Part shown: positions 34,753 through 43,541 of the stretch, piece by piece
Position numbering within the stretch: the stretch's first letter is position 1
How the letters are laid out: each line of letters opens with the position of its first letter
Source: Paludisphaera mucosa
Lineage (GTDB): Bacteria > Planctomycetota > Planctomycetia > Isosphaerales > Isosphaeraceae
Length of the DNA stretch: 64,000 nt
Direction: 5' to 3'
Assembly: GCF_029589435.1 (NCBI RefSeq)
Contig: NZ_JARRAG010000001.1
Coordinates: forward strand, 1,540,808-1,604,807
The notes under the pieces: generated by a model
Told to the model about the DNA's origin: nothing
Database searches by the model: none
The model's input: only the letters and a program-made list of their open reading frames with translations
Translations under genes and position numbers: made by a program

Positions 34753-37515
34753 ATGAAGACCGAGGCATCGATGCAGAGTACCGAGCCGAACGGCGAGGCG
34801 ATCGCACGCCCCGCGATCGCCGCCGCTCATCTCCGCGCCCTCTTCGACAACCGGCTCATCGGCGCGGACCTCGTAGACGCCGAAGGCCGCTGGGTCGACG
34901 TCAACGGCCGGCTCTGCGAACTGCTGGGGATGCCCCGCGAACAGCTGGTGGGGCGGCTCGTCGAGGACTTCAGTCATCCCGACGACGCCGAGGCCGATCG
35001 GGTGCTGTTCCGGCGCGTGCTCGACGGCGAGTCGTCGCACTACGGGATGCAGAAAAGGCTCCTCCGCAACGACGGCCGATGGTTCCGTGTCGAGATCGAC
35101 GTCTCGCTCGTCGACCGAGGCGAGGCCGAGCCCTGGCGGGCCTCCGTGGTCCTGCCGATCGCCGACCGAAGCGAGGAGGCCGACGAGGCCGCCCGTTATC
35201 GCGCCCTGATGGGGCAGTCGCCGCTGAGCGTCGTCGTGGTCGACCCACAGACGGAGACGTTCCTCGATTTCAACGACGCCGCCTGCGATGCGCTGGGGTA
35301 CACGCGGCCGGAGTTCGCCGGTTTGTGCCTCACCGACGTCTACGCCGCGGGAGAGGGCGATGCGATCCGGATGCGGATCGACCTCGTCATGGAGCAGGGG
35401 CAGGGGCGATTCGAGGCCCGACACCGCACGAAGCAAGGCGAGGTCCGCCAGGTCACGGTGCACTCGCGTCGAATCCGCTCCGAGGGCCGGAGCGTCGTGC
35501 AATCGATCTGGCAGGACGTCACACCCTTGCGGAAGGCGGCCGAGGACAAGGCCCGTCACGACGCCCTGGTCCGGCAGATCCTCCATTGCGCCCCGCTGCC
35601 GATGGGGATCGTCGAGCTGGCGACGGACGACCGCGACGTCCTTCACGTCCTCGACAATCCCGCGACCTGCCGTTCGCTCGAACTCGACCTGGGCGCCACC
35701 GCCGGCCGTTGGGACGGCGCCGATTTCGGCGTCTCGCGGTCGACCCTGGACACGTGGATCGCCGCCTACCGCGCCAGCCAGCGGCTGGGACACGCTGTCC
35801 ACTTCGAGGACTGCCACGACCAGGGAGGCGGGCCCCGCTGGCTGGGGGTCGTCGTGTCGCACGTGGGCCCGGGCGCCGGGGGCCGCGAGCGGTTCTGCTA
35901 CATCGCCGAGGACATCACCGAACGGAAGCGGGCCGAGGAGGAGATCCTCCGCCTTAACCGTTCGCTCGAACGTCAGGCCGCCGAGTTGCAGACGGTGTTC
36001 GAGGTTCTGCCCATCGGCATCGGCATCGCCGACGATCCCGAATGTCGCTCGATCCGCGCCAATCCCACCCTCTCGGAGATGCTGCGTCGGCCGACGGGCG
36101 CGAACGTCTCGATGTCGGCGCCTGAGCCCGAGCGCCCCACCTCGTTCCGGCTCTTCCGCGACGGCCGCGAGCTGACGACCGACGAGCTGCCCATGCAGGT
36201 CTCGGCCCGGGACGGGGCCAACCTCCGCAACGTTGGAATCGACGTACGCTTCGACGACGGCCGGGTGGTCCACCTGCTGGAGCACGTCGCCCCCCTGTTC
36301 GACGAGCGGGGGAACCCGCGCGGCAGCGTCGGGGCCTTCCTCGACGTCACCGAGCGCCGGCTCGCCGAGCAGGAGCGAGAGCGGTTGCTGATGGACTTAC
36401 GCGACGCCGACCGCCGCAAGGACGAGTTCCTGGCGATGCTGGCCCACGAGTTGCGAAGCCCGCTCTCCGCGGCCGGCAACGCCGCCCAGATCCTCCTGAT
36501 GAAGGGGCAGGAGGATCCCGACGTCCTCTGGTGCAGCGAGGTCATCCAGCGCCAGACTCGCAGGCTGGCCCGACTTCTGGACGACCTGCTCGACGTATCG
36601 CGGATCTCGCGGGGCAAGATCGTCCTGCGGCGTGAGCCGGTCGACCTTCGCGGCGTCGTCGAGCGGGCCGTTGAGACGACCCGGCCGATGGTGGAGGAGA
36701 AGCGGCATCGCGTGGAGGTCCGCCTCCCGGACGATCCGCTGGCGGTCGTCGCCGACCCTGCGCGCATGGAGCAGGTGGTCGTGAACCTCCTCGGAAACGC
36801 GGCCAAGTACAGCGAAGAAGGTCGGACGATCGCGATCGTCGTCGGCCGCGAAGGCGGCGAAGCCATGGTCCGCGTCGAGGATCAGGGAGTCGGCATGACG
36901 CCCGAGGTGCTCGCCCGGGTTTTCGACATGTACGCCCAGGCCGAGAGCTCGATCGACCGCTCTCAGGGGGGGCTCGGGATCGGCCTGACGATCTGCAAGT
37001 CTCTCGTCGAGATGCACGGCGGGTCGATCGCCGCCACCAGCCCCGGGCCCGGCCGCGGCAGCGTCTTCACCGTCCGCCTGCCGGCGTTCGACCGGCCTCA
37101 TCCGATGTCGAACGCGTCGTGGCAGCCGACCGTATCGTCGGTGAAGCCGCGCCGGGTCGTCGTCGTGGACGACAACGTCGACGCGGTCGAGTCGCTCGGC
37201 CGGATGCTGCGCCTGGCGGGTCACGAGGTCCGGACGGCCTCTAACGGGCCCGGGGCCCTCGACGCCGTGGCCGAATTCCGGCCCGACGTCGTGTTCCTCG
37301 ACTTGGGCCTCCCCGGCTTGGACGGTTACGAGGTCGCGACCCGACTTCGCGGCTTCCCCGAGGGCCGCGCCGCCTTGATCGTCGCCCTGACCGGGTATGG
37401 ACGCGAAGTCGATCGCCGCCGCGCCTTCGACGCAGGGTTCGATCGCCACATGATCAAGCCCGTGGACTTTCAGGCGATCCTGGCCGCGATCGAATCCGCC
37501 TCGGCCGACGCGTGA
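34753..37515 (+). CDS. Multi-PAS hybrid sensor histidine kinase with receiver domain
   Basis: This is a 920-residue soluble sensor. Four PAS-like segments (about 25-145, 150-265, 275-400 and 415-540) are joined by short coiled coils. The HisKA domain contains FLAMLAHELRSPL with phospho-His H565. The ATPase domain has NLLGNAAKY, DQGVGM and GGLGIGL. A C-terminal receiver (about 790-920) has acidic DDN, acceptor D850 in FLDLGLPG and Lys in KPVD. There is no membrane helix, so the signal is cytoplasmic (redox, light or small ligand). No response regulator or target operon is adjacent. An ATG at codon 7 is an alternative start. Confidence 0.93.
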   Translation: MKTEASMQSTEPNGEAIARPAIAAAHLRALFDNRLIGADLVDAEGRWVDVNGRLCELLGMPREQLVGRLVEDFSHPDDAEADRVLFRRVLDGESSHYGMQKRLLRNDGRWFRVEIDVSLVDRGEAEPWRASVVLPIADRSEEADEAARYRALMGQSPLSVVVVDPQTETFLDFNDAACDALGYTRPEFAGLCLTDVYAAGEGDAIRMRIDLVMEQGQGRFEARHRTKQGEVRQVTVHSRRIRSEGRSVVQSIWQDVTPLRKAAEDKARHDALVRQILHCAPLPMGIVELATDDRDVLHVLDNPATCRSLELDLGATAGRWDGADFGVSRSTLDTWIAAYRASQRLGHAVHFEDCHDQGGGPRWLGVVVSHVGPGAGGRERFCYIAEDITERKRAEEEILRLNRSLERQAAELQTVFEVLPIGIGIADDPECRSIRANPTLSEMLRRPTGANVSMSAPEPERPTSFRLFRDGRELTTDELPMQVSARDGANLRNVGIDVRFDDGRVVHLLEHVAPLFDERGNPRGSVGAFLDVTERRLAEQERERLLMDLRDADRRKDEFLAMLAHELRSPLSAAGNAAQILLMKGQEDPDVLWCSEVIQRQTRRLARLLDDLLDVSRISRGKIVLRREPVDLRGVVERAVETTRPMVEEKRHRVEVRLPDDPLAVVADPARMEQVVVNLLGNAAKYSEEGRTIAIVVGREGGEAMVRVEDQGVGMTPEVLARVFDMYAQAESSIDRSQGGLGIGLTICKSLVEMHGGSIAATSPGPGRGSVFTVRLPAFDRPHPMSNASWQPTVSSVKPRRVVVVDDNVDAVESLGRMLRLAGHEVRTASNGPGALDAVAEFRPDVVFLDLGLPGLDGYEVATRLRGFPEGRAALIVALTGYGREVDRRRAFDAGFDRHMIKPVDFQAILAAIESASADA

Positions 37516-37539
37516 GCCTTCCGCCCGGCCTCTGAGAAA

Positions 37540-39267
37540 TCAGGGATCAGCGAAGCCGAGGATCCGCCGGACCTCGTCGATCGTGTCCCGGTTGTAGTAG
37601 ATGTCGGAATGCGTCGCTCGGACGTGATGCTCGGAGACGGCCTCATCAAGATGGGCGCTGGTTAGGGGCACGACCAGGTCGCCGCGACCCCGACCGGATT
37701 CGGGGGAGTGCAGTCCGGTGCCGGCGATCGTGTGGATCGTCACTTCGGGGTTGATGGTCAGCCGGCGGATCGCCGGCAGCAGCGGGCTATAAGACGCCAG
37801 CGTATCGACGCTGCTGGGGAGGTCGCGAAGGCCGGGCTTGAGTGCGCCGGGGTTGGCGTTTTCGATCTCGGTGACGAGCTGGCGCGTGTCGGCCGGCCGC
37901 TGGATGATCCGGGTCGCCAGCCAGCTCGCCACCGCGATCTCCGGCGAGGCGCCGTCGTGGGGCGTGGCGATGAAGACGGCTCTTTTGACACGCGGCGAAG
38001 GCTCGAAGAAGAACAGGTTGCGGACCGTCTTCCGCGCGTCGTCGGACATCGTCAGGCCGTCGACGGGCCGGTTCGACACCACGTTCCACACGGCGTCGTC
38101 GCTCCACGAGATCTGGAGCCTTGTCAGGAGCCCACCCATGCTGTAGCCGAGCAGCGTCCAGTCGGACATGGCTGGATCCGCGGCCCCCGGGTCGACCGCA
38201 GCGGAAATCTCTTCGATCTTTGCCCGGAGGATCGACGCGCTGCGAATGAAGGTGACGCCTGTCGGATAGCGGAAGACCCAGATCTGGTGGCGGTCGAGAA
38301 ACCCCGGCGTCCGCTGCAAGGCCACGATCATGTCGTTGAACAGGAACGGGTCGTCGAGCAGTCCGTGGATCAACAGGATCGGCGATCTGCCTTTCTGGTA
38401 GGGCTCCAGCATCCGGATGTCGGCCTTGTCGAGCATCAACTCGGGCCGGGCGAAGCCGGCGAGGGCGAACGGCCCACGCTCCTCCTGGATCGCCCTCGCC
38501 TGGGCGCTGGCGACGCCCAGGTCCGCCCGCAACGGAAGGGCGGGGTCCGCGCCGAAGGCGACGGACCGGGTTCGCAAGGGGTCATGAAATTCCAGAACGT
38601 CCGATGGGGCCCGCCGAGTCGGTCCCATTAACCAGGTGTCCAAATCGGGTCGCAAGATGGCCGTGGTGTTGAAGACCGCGATCCGTGGCAAAAAGTCGTC
38701 CGGCCTGTCTCGCTTCGGATTGGGGCGCTCGACGGCTAGATTCGCTCCGAGGCCTGGGAAATCGGCCGGAGCGTGAGCATTCGGATTCGGTGGAACCGCG
38801 GCGGGATCCACGACCTGGCCGAAATCATCCACCTTCCAGACGAAGCCGCTGTGCCTGATCGGGATGGACTGGGAGCCCGCCGGCGTATTGACGACCAGCG
38901 ACGTCTTGGGGTCGAGTCGGCCGAACTTCTGCCCGGCCCGCAGACAGTCGCCGAGGCAGCCGTTGTAGAGATCTCGGATCCGTGTGAATTCTTCGGTGTC
39001 GACCGAACCCACCGCCGACGTCGCAGCGAGGGCCGCCGCCGCGTAGACGGTCGCCTCATAAAAGCGGTCGACGCTGGCGTCATCTCCCTTTCGCTCGAGC
39101 TTCCGTCCCTCTCGGCGGGCCTTGCAGGCGCGGGGGACGAGCGACTCGCCCGTTGGGATCGAACTGGCCGATGGCGTGATCATCGGCCCCACGTCGACCG
39201 CGCGGCAACCGCAGACGAACAGGACGGCGACGACGAGGAATCGTCGGCCGATGCGCGGAACGGGCAT
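37540..39267 (-). CDS. Lipase-like alpha/beta-hydrolase, probable lipoprotein
   Basis: This 575-residue protein starts MPVPRIGRRFLVVAVLFV followed by CGC, consistent with a signal peptide and lipobox. The hydrolase core holds PILLIHGLLDDPFLFNDM (oxyanion region), LLGYSMGGLL (nucleophile Ser) and a His in the final 80 residues (near EHHVRATHSDIY). It resembles lipases of the PGAP1/class 2 type. A long N-terminal region (about 60-260) carries no motif I recognise. It should be anchored to the outer or inner membrane facing the periplasm. The 35 codons upstream of this start look noncoding. Confidence 0.8.
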   Translation of the reverse strand: MPVPRIGRRFLVVAVLFVCGCRAVDVGPMITPSASSIPTGESLVPRACKARREGRKLERKGDDASVDRFYEATVYAAAALAATSAVGSVDTEEFTRIRDLYNGCLGDCLRAGQKFGRLDPKTSLVVNTPAGSQSIPIRHSGFVWKVDDFGQVVDPAAVPPNPNAHAPADFPGLGANLAVERPNPKRDRPDDFLPRIAVFNTTAILRPDLDTWLMGPTRRAPSDVLEFHDPLRTRSVAFGADPALPLRADLGVASAQARAIQEERGPFALAGFARPELMLDKADIRMLEPYQKGRSPILLIHGLLDDPFLFNDMIVALQRTPGFLDRHQIWVFRYPTGVTFIRSASILRAKIEEISAAVDPGAADPAMSDWTLLGYSMGGLLTRLQISWSDDAVWNVVSNRPVDGLTMSDDARKTVRNLFFFEPSPRVKRAVFIATPHDGASPEIAVASWLATRIIQRPADTRQLVTEIENANPGALKPGLRDLPSSVDTLASYSPLLPAIRRLTINPEVTIHTIAGTGLHSPESGRGRGDLVVPLTSAHLDEAVSEHHVRATHSDIYYNRDTIDEVRRILGFADP

Positions 39268-39447
39268 GGGCGACTGGAGCCGGGAAGCTCCAGGGATGCC
39301 GATCAAGGTGGACCTCGGTGCTCGTCTGGGGGGTGCGTCGAGTCGGTCGATACGATGGTTCACTTCTCCCATCGGCCGGCGACGTCGCGAGCATGAGCCC
39401 CATTTTCGAGGCGTCCGGGCCCAGTCTGAACGACCGTTGCGACCGTT

Positions 39448-39897
39448 TCAGGAGAACAGGCGGCGCAGCGATTCCTGGACCGAGGGGAGCGTCAATGCGA
39501 CGCCGGTTCCGATCAATCCCGCCCCCAGCAGGGTCAAGGGCCTGACCGGCTCCTTCAAGATGACGAATCCGAGGAACATGGCAATGAGGAAGCTCAGCTT
39601 GTCGATCGGAGCCACGCCCGAGATCGGCCCACTCTTGAGCGCCGCAAAATAGAAAAGCCACGACGCGCCCGTCGCGAGACCCGAGGCGACCAGCGCCAGC
39701 CAGTCGCGGCCGGCCAGCGACCTGAGGCCGCGGATCTCGCCTGTCGAGGCCACGATCGCCGACGCGAAGGCGACCACGACGATCGTCCGGATCAGCGTCG
39801 CCAGGTTCGAGGATACGTCGGCCACTCCGATCTTCGCCAGGATCGCCGTCAGGCCCGCAAAGAAGGCCGAGAACAAGGCGTAGTGGACCCAGGTCAT
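39448..39897 (-). CDS. Single-domain EamA-family membrane protein
   Basis: This is a 149-residue protein of five hydrophobic helices equal to one EamA unit. It begins MTWVHYALFSAFFAGLTAIL, includes ATGASWLFYFAALKSGPIS and ends with the helix LGAGLIGTGVALTL. Single-unit members usually dimerise to form a drug/metabolite exporter; several are annotated as undecaprenyl-phosphate aminotransferase-associated or YdcZ-like proteins. The substrate is unknown. It is divergent from the CbiX-like gene by about 90 bases. Confidence 0.85.
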   Translation of the reverse strand: MTWVHYALFSAFFAGLTAILAKIGVADVSSNLATLIRTIVVVAFASAIVASTGEIRGLRSLAGRDWLALVASGLATGASWLFYFAALKSGPISGVAPIDKLSFLIAMFLGFVILKEPVRPLTLLGAGLIGTGVALTLPSVQESLRRLFS

Positions 39898-39983
39898 GAG
39901 GTTCGCCCCCGCCGCCGTTCGTTCGATCGGGATCGTTCGCTAGAATGGTCGTCGTCAGCTCACACCCGCCCGAGGATACCGCA

Positions 39984-40511
39984 TTGAACGACCCCCGCGA
40001 CACGACGGCCGTCCTCCTCATCGCGCACGGCAGCCGGAGGGAGGAGGCCAACGCCGACCTCCGCGACCTGGCCGAGCGGCTCGCGGCCGGAGGCCGGCAC
40101 TGCATCGTCGAAGCCTGCTTCCTGGAACTGGCGGAGCCCGACATCTCGTCGGGCGGGGCCCGGTGCGTGGCCCGAGGCGCGATGCGTGTCTTCCTGATCC
40201 CCTATTTCCTGTCGGCGGGAGTTCACCTGCTGCGAGACCTCACGGCGGCTCGCGACGACCTTGCATCGCGACATCCCGGGATCGTCTTCGTTCTCGGCCC
40301 GCCCCTGGGCCCGCACCCGCTGCTGGATCTCCTGGTCGACGCCCGCGTCCAGGAGCTGTGGAGCGGCGTCGGCGCCGTGGAGGTTGCCTCCGCGGAGGCG
40401 GCGGACCGCTTTCGCCCGATGGAAAACTGGGCCGGTCGCGCCAGATCGGGAGGTCAGGGCGTTCGCCGGGAGGCGGCGGAACGGCTTGACGAAAATTCAG
40501 GGAAGGGATAG
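39984..40511 (+). CDS. CbiX/SirB-like sirohydrochlorin chelatase domain protein
   Basis: This is a 175-residue protein with one CbiX domain. VLLIAHGSRREEAN holds the metal-binding His, and VEACFLELAEPDISSG and IPYFLSAGVHLLRDL are family segments, the second His being in the latter. Such short forms act as homodimers to insert Co or Fe into sirohydrochlorin, or serve other uses. I prefer TTG 39984, which has CGAGGA at the right distance, over ATG 39945, which has none. The last 30 residues are not conserved in character. No other cobalamin or siroheme genes are nearby. Confidence 0.82.
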   Translation: MNDPRDTTAVLLIAHGSRREEANADLRDLAERLAAGGRHCIVEACFLELAEPDISSGGARCVARGAMRVFLIPYFLSAGVHLLRDLTAARDDLASRHPGIVFVLGPPLGPHPLLDLLVDARVQELWSGVGAVEVASAEAADRFRPMENWAGRARSGGQGVRREAAERLDENSGKG

Positions 40512-40514
40512 AAG
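40486..40514 (+). promoter_or_regulatory. Promoter for the DegT aminotransferase gene
   Basis: TTGACG (40486-40491) and TAGAAG (40509-40514) are 17 bases apart, inside the last codons of the CbiX-like gene and just past them. Transcription would begin near 40521, leaving a 100-base leader before ATG 40620. Confidence 0.4.
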
Positions 40515-40619
40515 ACTTCCGCCGATCTACTCCAAGGAGGGAGACGCCCCCTCGAGTGCATTTCGCACGCGCGTGCCCCCAGGGCGCGAACGCACAGGGC
40601 GTTGAAGGAGTGACTAGTG

Positions 40620-41798
40620 ATGGCCGTTGCCTACGAACCGATGGGGGTTCCTGCGCTCAACCTGCGCGCCCAGTACCGAACGATCCGCGACGAGATCGAG
40701 CCGGTCGTCCGCGAAGTCCTGGAAAGCCAGGGGTTCGTGATGGGGCCCGAGGTCGGCAGCCTGGAGGCCGAGATCGCCGAGTACTGCGGGGCCTCGCACG
40801 CGATCGGCTGCGCCTCGGGGACCGACGCTCTGCTGCTCCCCTTGATGGCGATCGACCTCGGCGCCGGCGACGAGGTGATCACCAGCCCATACACGTTCTT
40901 CGCCACCGGCGGGTCGATCTGGCGGACCGGAGCGAAGCCGGTCTTCGTCGACATCGAGCCCGACACCTACAACATCGACCCGGCCAAGATCGAGGCCGCG
41001 ATCACGCCGGCCACCCGGGCGATCATCCCCGTCCATCTCTACGGCCAGACCGCGGACATGGCCCCGATCCGCGAGATCGCCGAGCGCCACGGCCTCATGG
41101 TCCTGGAGGACGCGGCCCAGGCCATCGGCGCGGCCTACCAGGGCGCCCGGGCCGGCACTCTGGGGACCGCCTCGGCCTTCAGCTTCTATCCTTCGAAAAA
41201 TCTGGGCGGCTTCGGCGACGGCGGCATGGTGACCACCGACGATCCGGTCCTGGCCCGCCGCATCGCCCGGATCCGCGTCCACGGTATGGAGCCCAAGTAC
41301 CACCACCACGAGGTCGGGCTCAACTCGCGACTCGACGCCCTGCAGGCGGCCGTCCTGCGAGTCAAGCTCCGGCATTTGGACGACTGGACCGCCGCCCGCC
41401 GCGACGTGGCCGACCGCTACCGCGATCTCTTCGCCTCGCACGGGCTCGACGAGATGGTGCAGCTGCCGATCGAGCGACCCGGCAACTTCCACGTCTACAA
41501 CCAGTTCGTCGTCCGGGTCCCCGGGACGATCCGCGACGAGCTTCGGCAGCACATGATGGACCGCAAGATCGGGACCGAGATCTACTATCCGATCCCGCTC
41601 CACCTCCAGCCCTGCTTCGCCTCGCTCGGCTACAAGTACGGCGACTTCCCCCAGTCCGAGTCGGCCGCCCGCGAGACCGTCGCGCTGCCGATCTACCCCG
41701 AGCTTTCCGAGGCCGAGCAGCGGTTCGTCGTCGGCTCGATGAATCAGTTCCTCCACGATCGCGCGTATCCGTCGCTTTTCACGGACCGCGCGGCCTGA
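40620..41798 (+). CDS. DegT/DnrJ/EryC1-family sugar aminotransferase
   Basis: This is a 392-residue PLP enzyme of the family that aminates nucleotide-linked keto-sugars. The family opening VPALNLRAQYRTIRDEI, the acidic D164 in VLEDAAQAIGA and the PLP lysine K193 in FYPSKNLGGFGDGG are all present. ATG 40620 follows AAGGAG by nine bases. The amino sugar product may be a precursor for cell-surface polysaccharide or antibiotic-like glycosides, but no sugar dehydratase or glycosyltransferase is adjacent, so the pathway cannot be named. A large hairpin follows. Confidence 0.94.
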   Translation: MAVAYEPMGVPALNLRAQYRTIRDEIEPVVREVLESQGFVMGPEVGSLEAEIAEYCGASHAIGCASGTDALLLPLMAIDLGAGDEVITSPYTFFATGGSIWRTGAKPVFVDIEPDTYNIDPAKIEAAITPATRAIIPVHLYGQTADMAPIREIAERHGLMVLEDAAQAIGAAYQGARAGTLGTASAFSFYPSKNLGGFGDGGMVTTDDPVLARRIARIRVHGMEPKYHHHEVGLNSRLDALQAAVLRVKLRHLDDWTAARRDVADRYRDLFASHGLDEMVQLPIERPGNFHVYNQFVVRVPGTIRDELRQHMMDRKIGTEIYYPIPLHLQPCFASLGYKYGDFPQSESAARETVALPIYPELSEAEQRFVVGSMNQFLHDRAYPSLFTDRAA

Positions 41799-41824
41799 TC
41801 TCGCGATCAACCTGGCTGCCAATT

Positions 41825-41872
41825 CGACGGGCCCGGCGGAAGCGATCAAGGTCGCATCCGCCGGGCCCGTCG
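41825..41872. terminator. Large bidirectional hairpin between convergent genes
   Basis: A perfect 16-bp repeat, CGACGGGCCCGGCGGA (41825-41840) and TCCGCCGGGCCCGTCG (41857-41872), has four more pairs inside the loop (GCGA/TCGC). It lies between the aminotransferase gene and the convergent sigma factor gene. There is no T-run on either side. Confidence 0.68.
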
Positions 41873-41893
41873 TCGCCAAAGCGACAGGGCTGA

Positions 41894-42667
41894 TCAAATC
41901 GCGACGAGCAGGCGTCTCCTCTCGCGAGGCTTGACGACGCGTCGGCCTCCCTCGCGGGTCTGGTCGATGCGGTCGAGGGTTTCGCGGTGAAGGCGGCACA
42001 TCGAGGCCTTCGAGCATCCCAGAAGCTCGGCGGCTTCCTCCTGCGTCTTTCCGTCGAGGTAGATGTGGCGGAAGGCGGCGGCGTGGCGCGAGGGGAGCCT
42101 GCGGAGGCAATGTTCGAGGGAGTCCTGCTCTTCCAGGCGGGCCCCGACGGGCTGGTCGGGGTGGGTGCCGACGACGCGGCCTCGGACCTCGGAATCGGGC
42201 GCCAGCGGTTGGAACTTGGGGGCGAATTCGGCCGATCCCCTCCAGCCGTCCGAGAAAAACCCGCGCTGGGCGTTGATCAAGGCCCCGCGGATCCGATGGC
42301 GGGCGAAGGTCGCAAAATCGACCCCCTTCGACTCGTCGAATGACTGCGCCGCCTCGACCAGGGCCAGGCAAGCGGTCGCCCGGTAGTCGTCGCCGCCGGC
42401 GGGCCAGGATTTGGCGAAGCCCTGCGCCATGGAACGGGCCAGTGGCACGTACCGGGCCGCCAGTTCTCGCTGGGGGTCGCTCAACGGAGGCTTCGGCGGG
42501 TTCGGGTTGCACTTCGCCGGGTAGCACGCCTCACCACGGCGCGGCATCGGTGCGGAGGCGGAGCCCGGGGCGGCCGGCGGCCGCATGGGGTTGGTGCGGC
42601 TCGGGAACGACGGGGCCTGGCGAGTACGGTCGGCCGAGAAATTTCGGCGCATCGGGATCGTGTCCAT
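41894..42667 (-). CDS. RNA polymerase sigma factor (sigma-70 family, two-domain)
   Basis: This is a 257-residue sigma factor. After a 65-residue Pro/Arg-rich N-terminal extension come region 2 (about 68-135; RYVPLARSMAQGFAKSWPAG, then SFDESKGVDFATFARHRIRG) and region 4 (about 195-245; DGKTQEEAAELLGCSKASM as the helix-turn-helix). Regions 1.1 and 3 are missing, so it is an alternative sigma of the SigB/F/WhiG or ECF-like grade. ATG 42667 follows GAGG at good distance; a Met two codons earlier overlaps that site. A small gene lies 62 bases upstream on the same strand, and the two share a consensus promoter. No anti-sigma gene of known type is adjacent. Confidence 0.88.
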   Translation of the reverse strand: MDTIPMRRNFSADRTRQAPSFPSRTNPMRPPAAPGSASAPMPRRGEACYPAKCNPNPPKPPLSDPQRELAARYVPLARSMAQGFAKSWPAGGDDYRATACLALVEAAQSFDESKGVDFATFARHRIRGALINAQRGFFSDGWRGSAEFAPKFQPLAPDSEVRGRVVGTHPDQPVGARLEEQDSLEHCLRRLPSRHAAAFRHIYLDGKTQEEAAELLGCSKASMCRLHRETLDRIDQTREGGRRVVKPRERRRLLVAI

Positions 42668-42729
42668 GGTCATCCACCTCGCTCTATCCTGGTTGCCGGC
42701 TCGGAAGTGTGCGGGAAGGGGACGGCTCG

Positions 42730-43137
42730 TCAGCCGCCGACGGCGCGACGGAAGGGTCGCTCCGATGCGACCCGAGTCCGCTCCTCGCACTCGTGGGCGA
42801 GGGCGAGGGCCAACTCCTGGTCGACCTGCGCGGCGATGATGCACGCGTCTCGTTTCTCGAGGAGCCCGGCCAGGTGCGCCTCGGCAAGCTGGGGGCGAGC
42901 CGGTAAGCTCGCCAGTTGACGCCGCGCCGACGCGATCGCGTCGCGAAGCGCGTCCAGCGTCTGGAGTCGCTTCGCATTCCGGGTCCAGGCCTGGACGAGC
43001 CGATCGGCCAGCTCAAAATAGGATAGAGCCTGAAGCTCATCCGGTGTCGGCGACGTCGCCTGGTGGGAGTCGCGTTCGGAGGGAGAACCCACGGAGGCCG
43101 GCGCAAGGCGGCGCGCCGGCATGATCATCGGATTCAT
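42730..43137 (-). CDS. Unrecognised 135-residue helical protein upstream of the sigma factor
   Basis: I do not recognise this protein. It is predicted to be helical and soluble, with LSYFELADRLVQAWTRNAKR and LAGLLEKRDACIIAAQVDQE, and it ends in a basic tail. ATG 43137 has AGGA eight bases upstream; Met codons at 43146 and 43128 are alternatives. It is transcribed with the sigma factor gene from one promoter. Small helical partners beside alternative sigma factors are often anti-sigma or anti-anti-sigma factors, but no such domain is visible, so this is only a context guess. Confidence 0.62.
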   Translation of the reverse strand: MNPMIMPARRLAPASVGSPSERDSHQATSPTPDELQALSYFELADRLVQAWTRNAKRLQTLDALRDAIASARRQLASLPARPQLAEAHLAGLLEKRDACIIAAQVDQELALALAHECEERTRVASERPFRRAVGG

Positions 43138-43313
43138 GACATCCATCCTGATAGGTCGTGAATGTGTAGATGAAGTTCGTGGCGGCGAGTCGACTCGGAT
43201 TCGAGGCGAAATCCTCAAAGGGTCGTCCGCTCGATGAGTCTGACCGATGCCGTCGAGGCTTGGAGGGCGTTGCGTTTGCGGGATTTCTTGGGAGCAATCA
43301 TCCCGCCAATGCA

Positions 43314-43341
43314 AATTTAGCAAGCACATAGTGGATGTCAA
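43314..43341 (-). promoter_or_regulatory. Consensus-type promoter for the helical protein-sigma factor operon
   Basis: On the minus strand, TTGACA (43341-43336) and TAAATT (43319-43314) are 16 bases apart. This is the best housekeeping-type promoter I saw in the window, and it stands in an AT-rich island. Transcription should start near 43307, giving a leader of about 170 bases before the ATG at 43137. Confidence 0.65.
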
Positions 43342-43541
43342 CAGTTGAAAGGAAAAATTTGGCGACATTCAGTGGCTTTTCCAGGCTTGGCGGCTTATGG
43401 TTTCCCTCCCCGTCTATTTTCAACAATGGGACAACTCGCTCGTTTTCGAACGACAGTCGTGAGTGAGCCGAGAAGTTTCCTGATCCGGCCGTAAGTCGTA
43501 ATTAAACCTGGGGCTGATCGAGCTTGTCGGGAGCGGGGATT
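43342..43541. other. AT-rich intergenic island before mutY
   Basis: This stretch has clearly more A+T than its surroundings. It holds no credible gene on either strand. It probably contains the mutY promoter, but I could not choose a single -35/-10 pair. Confidence 0.45.
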
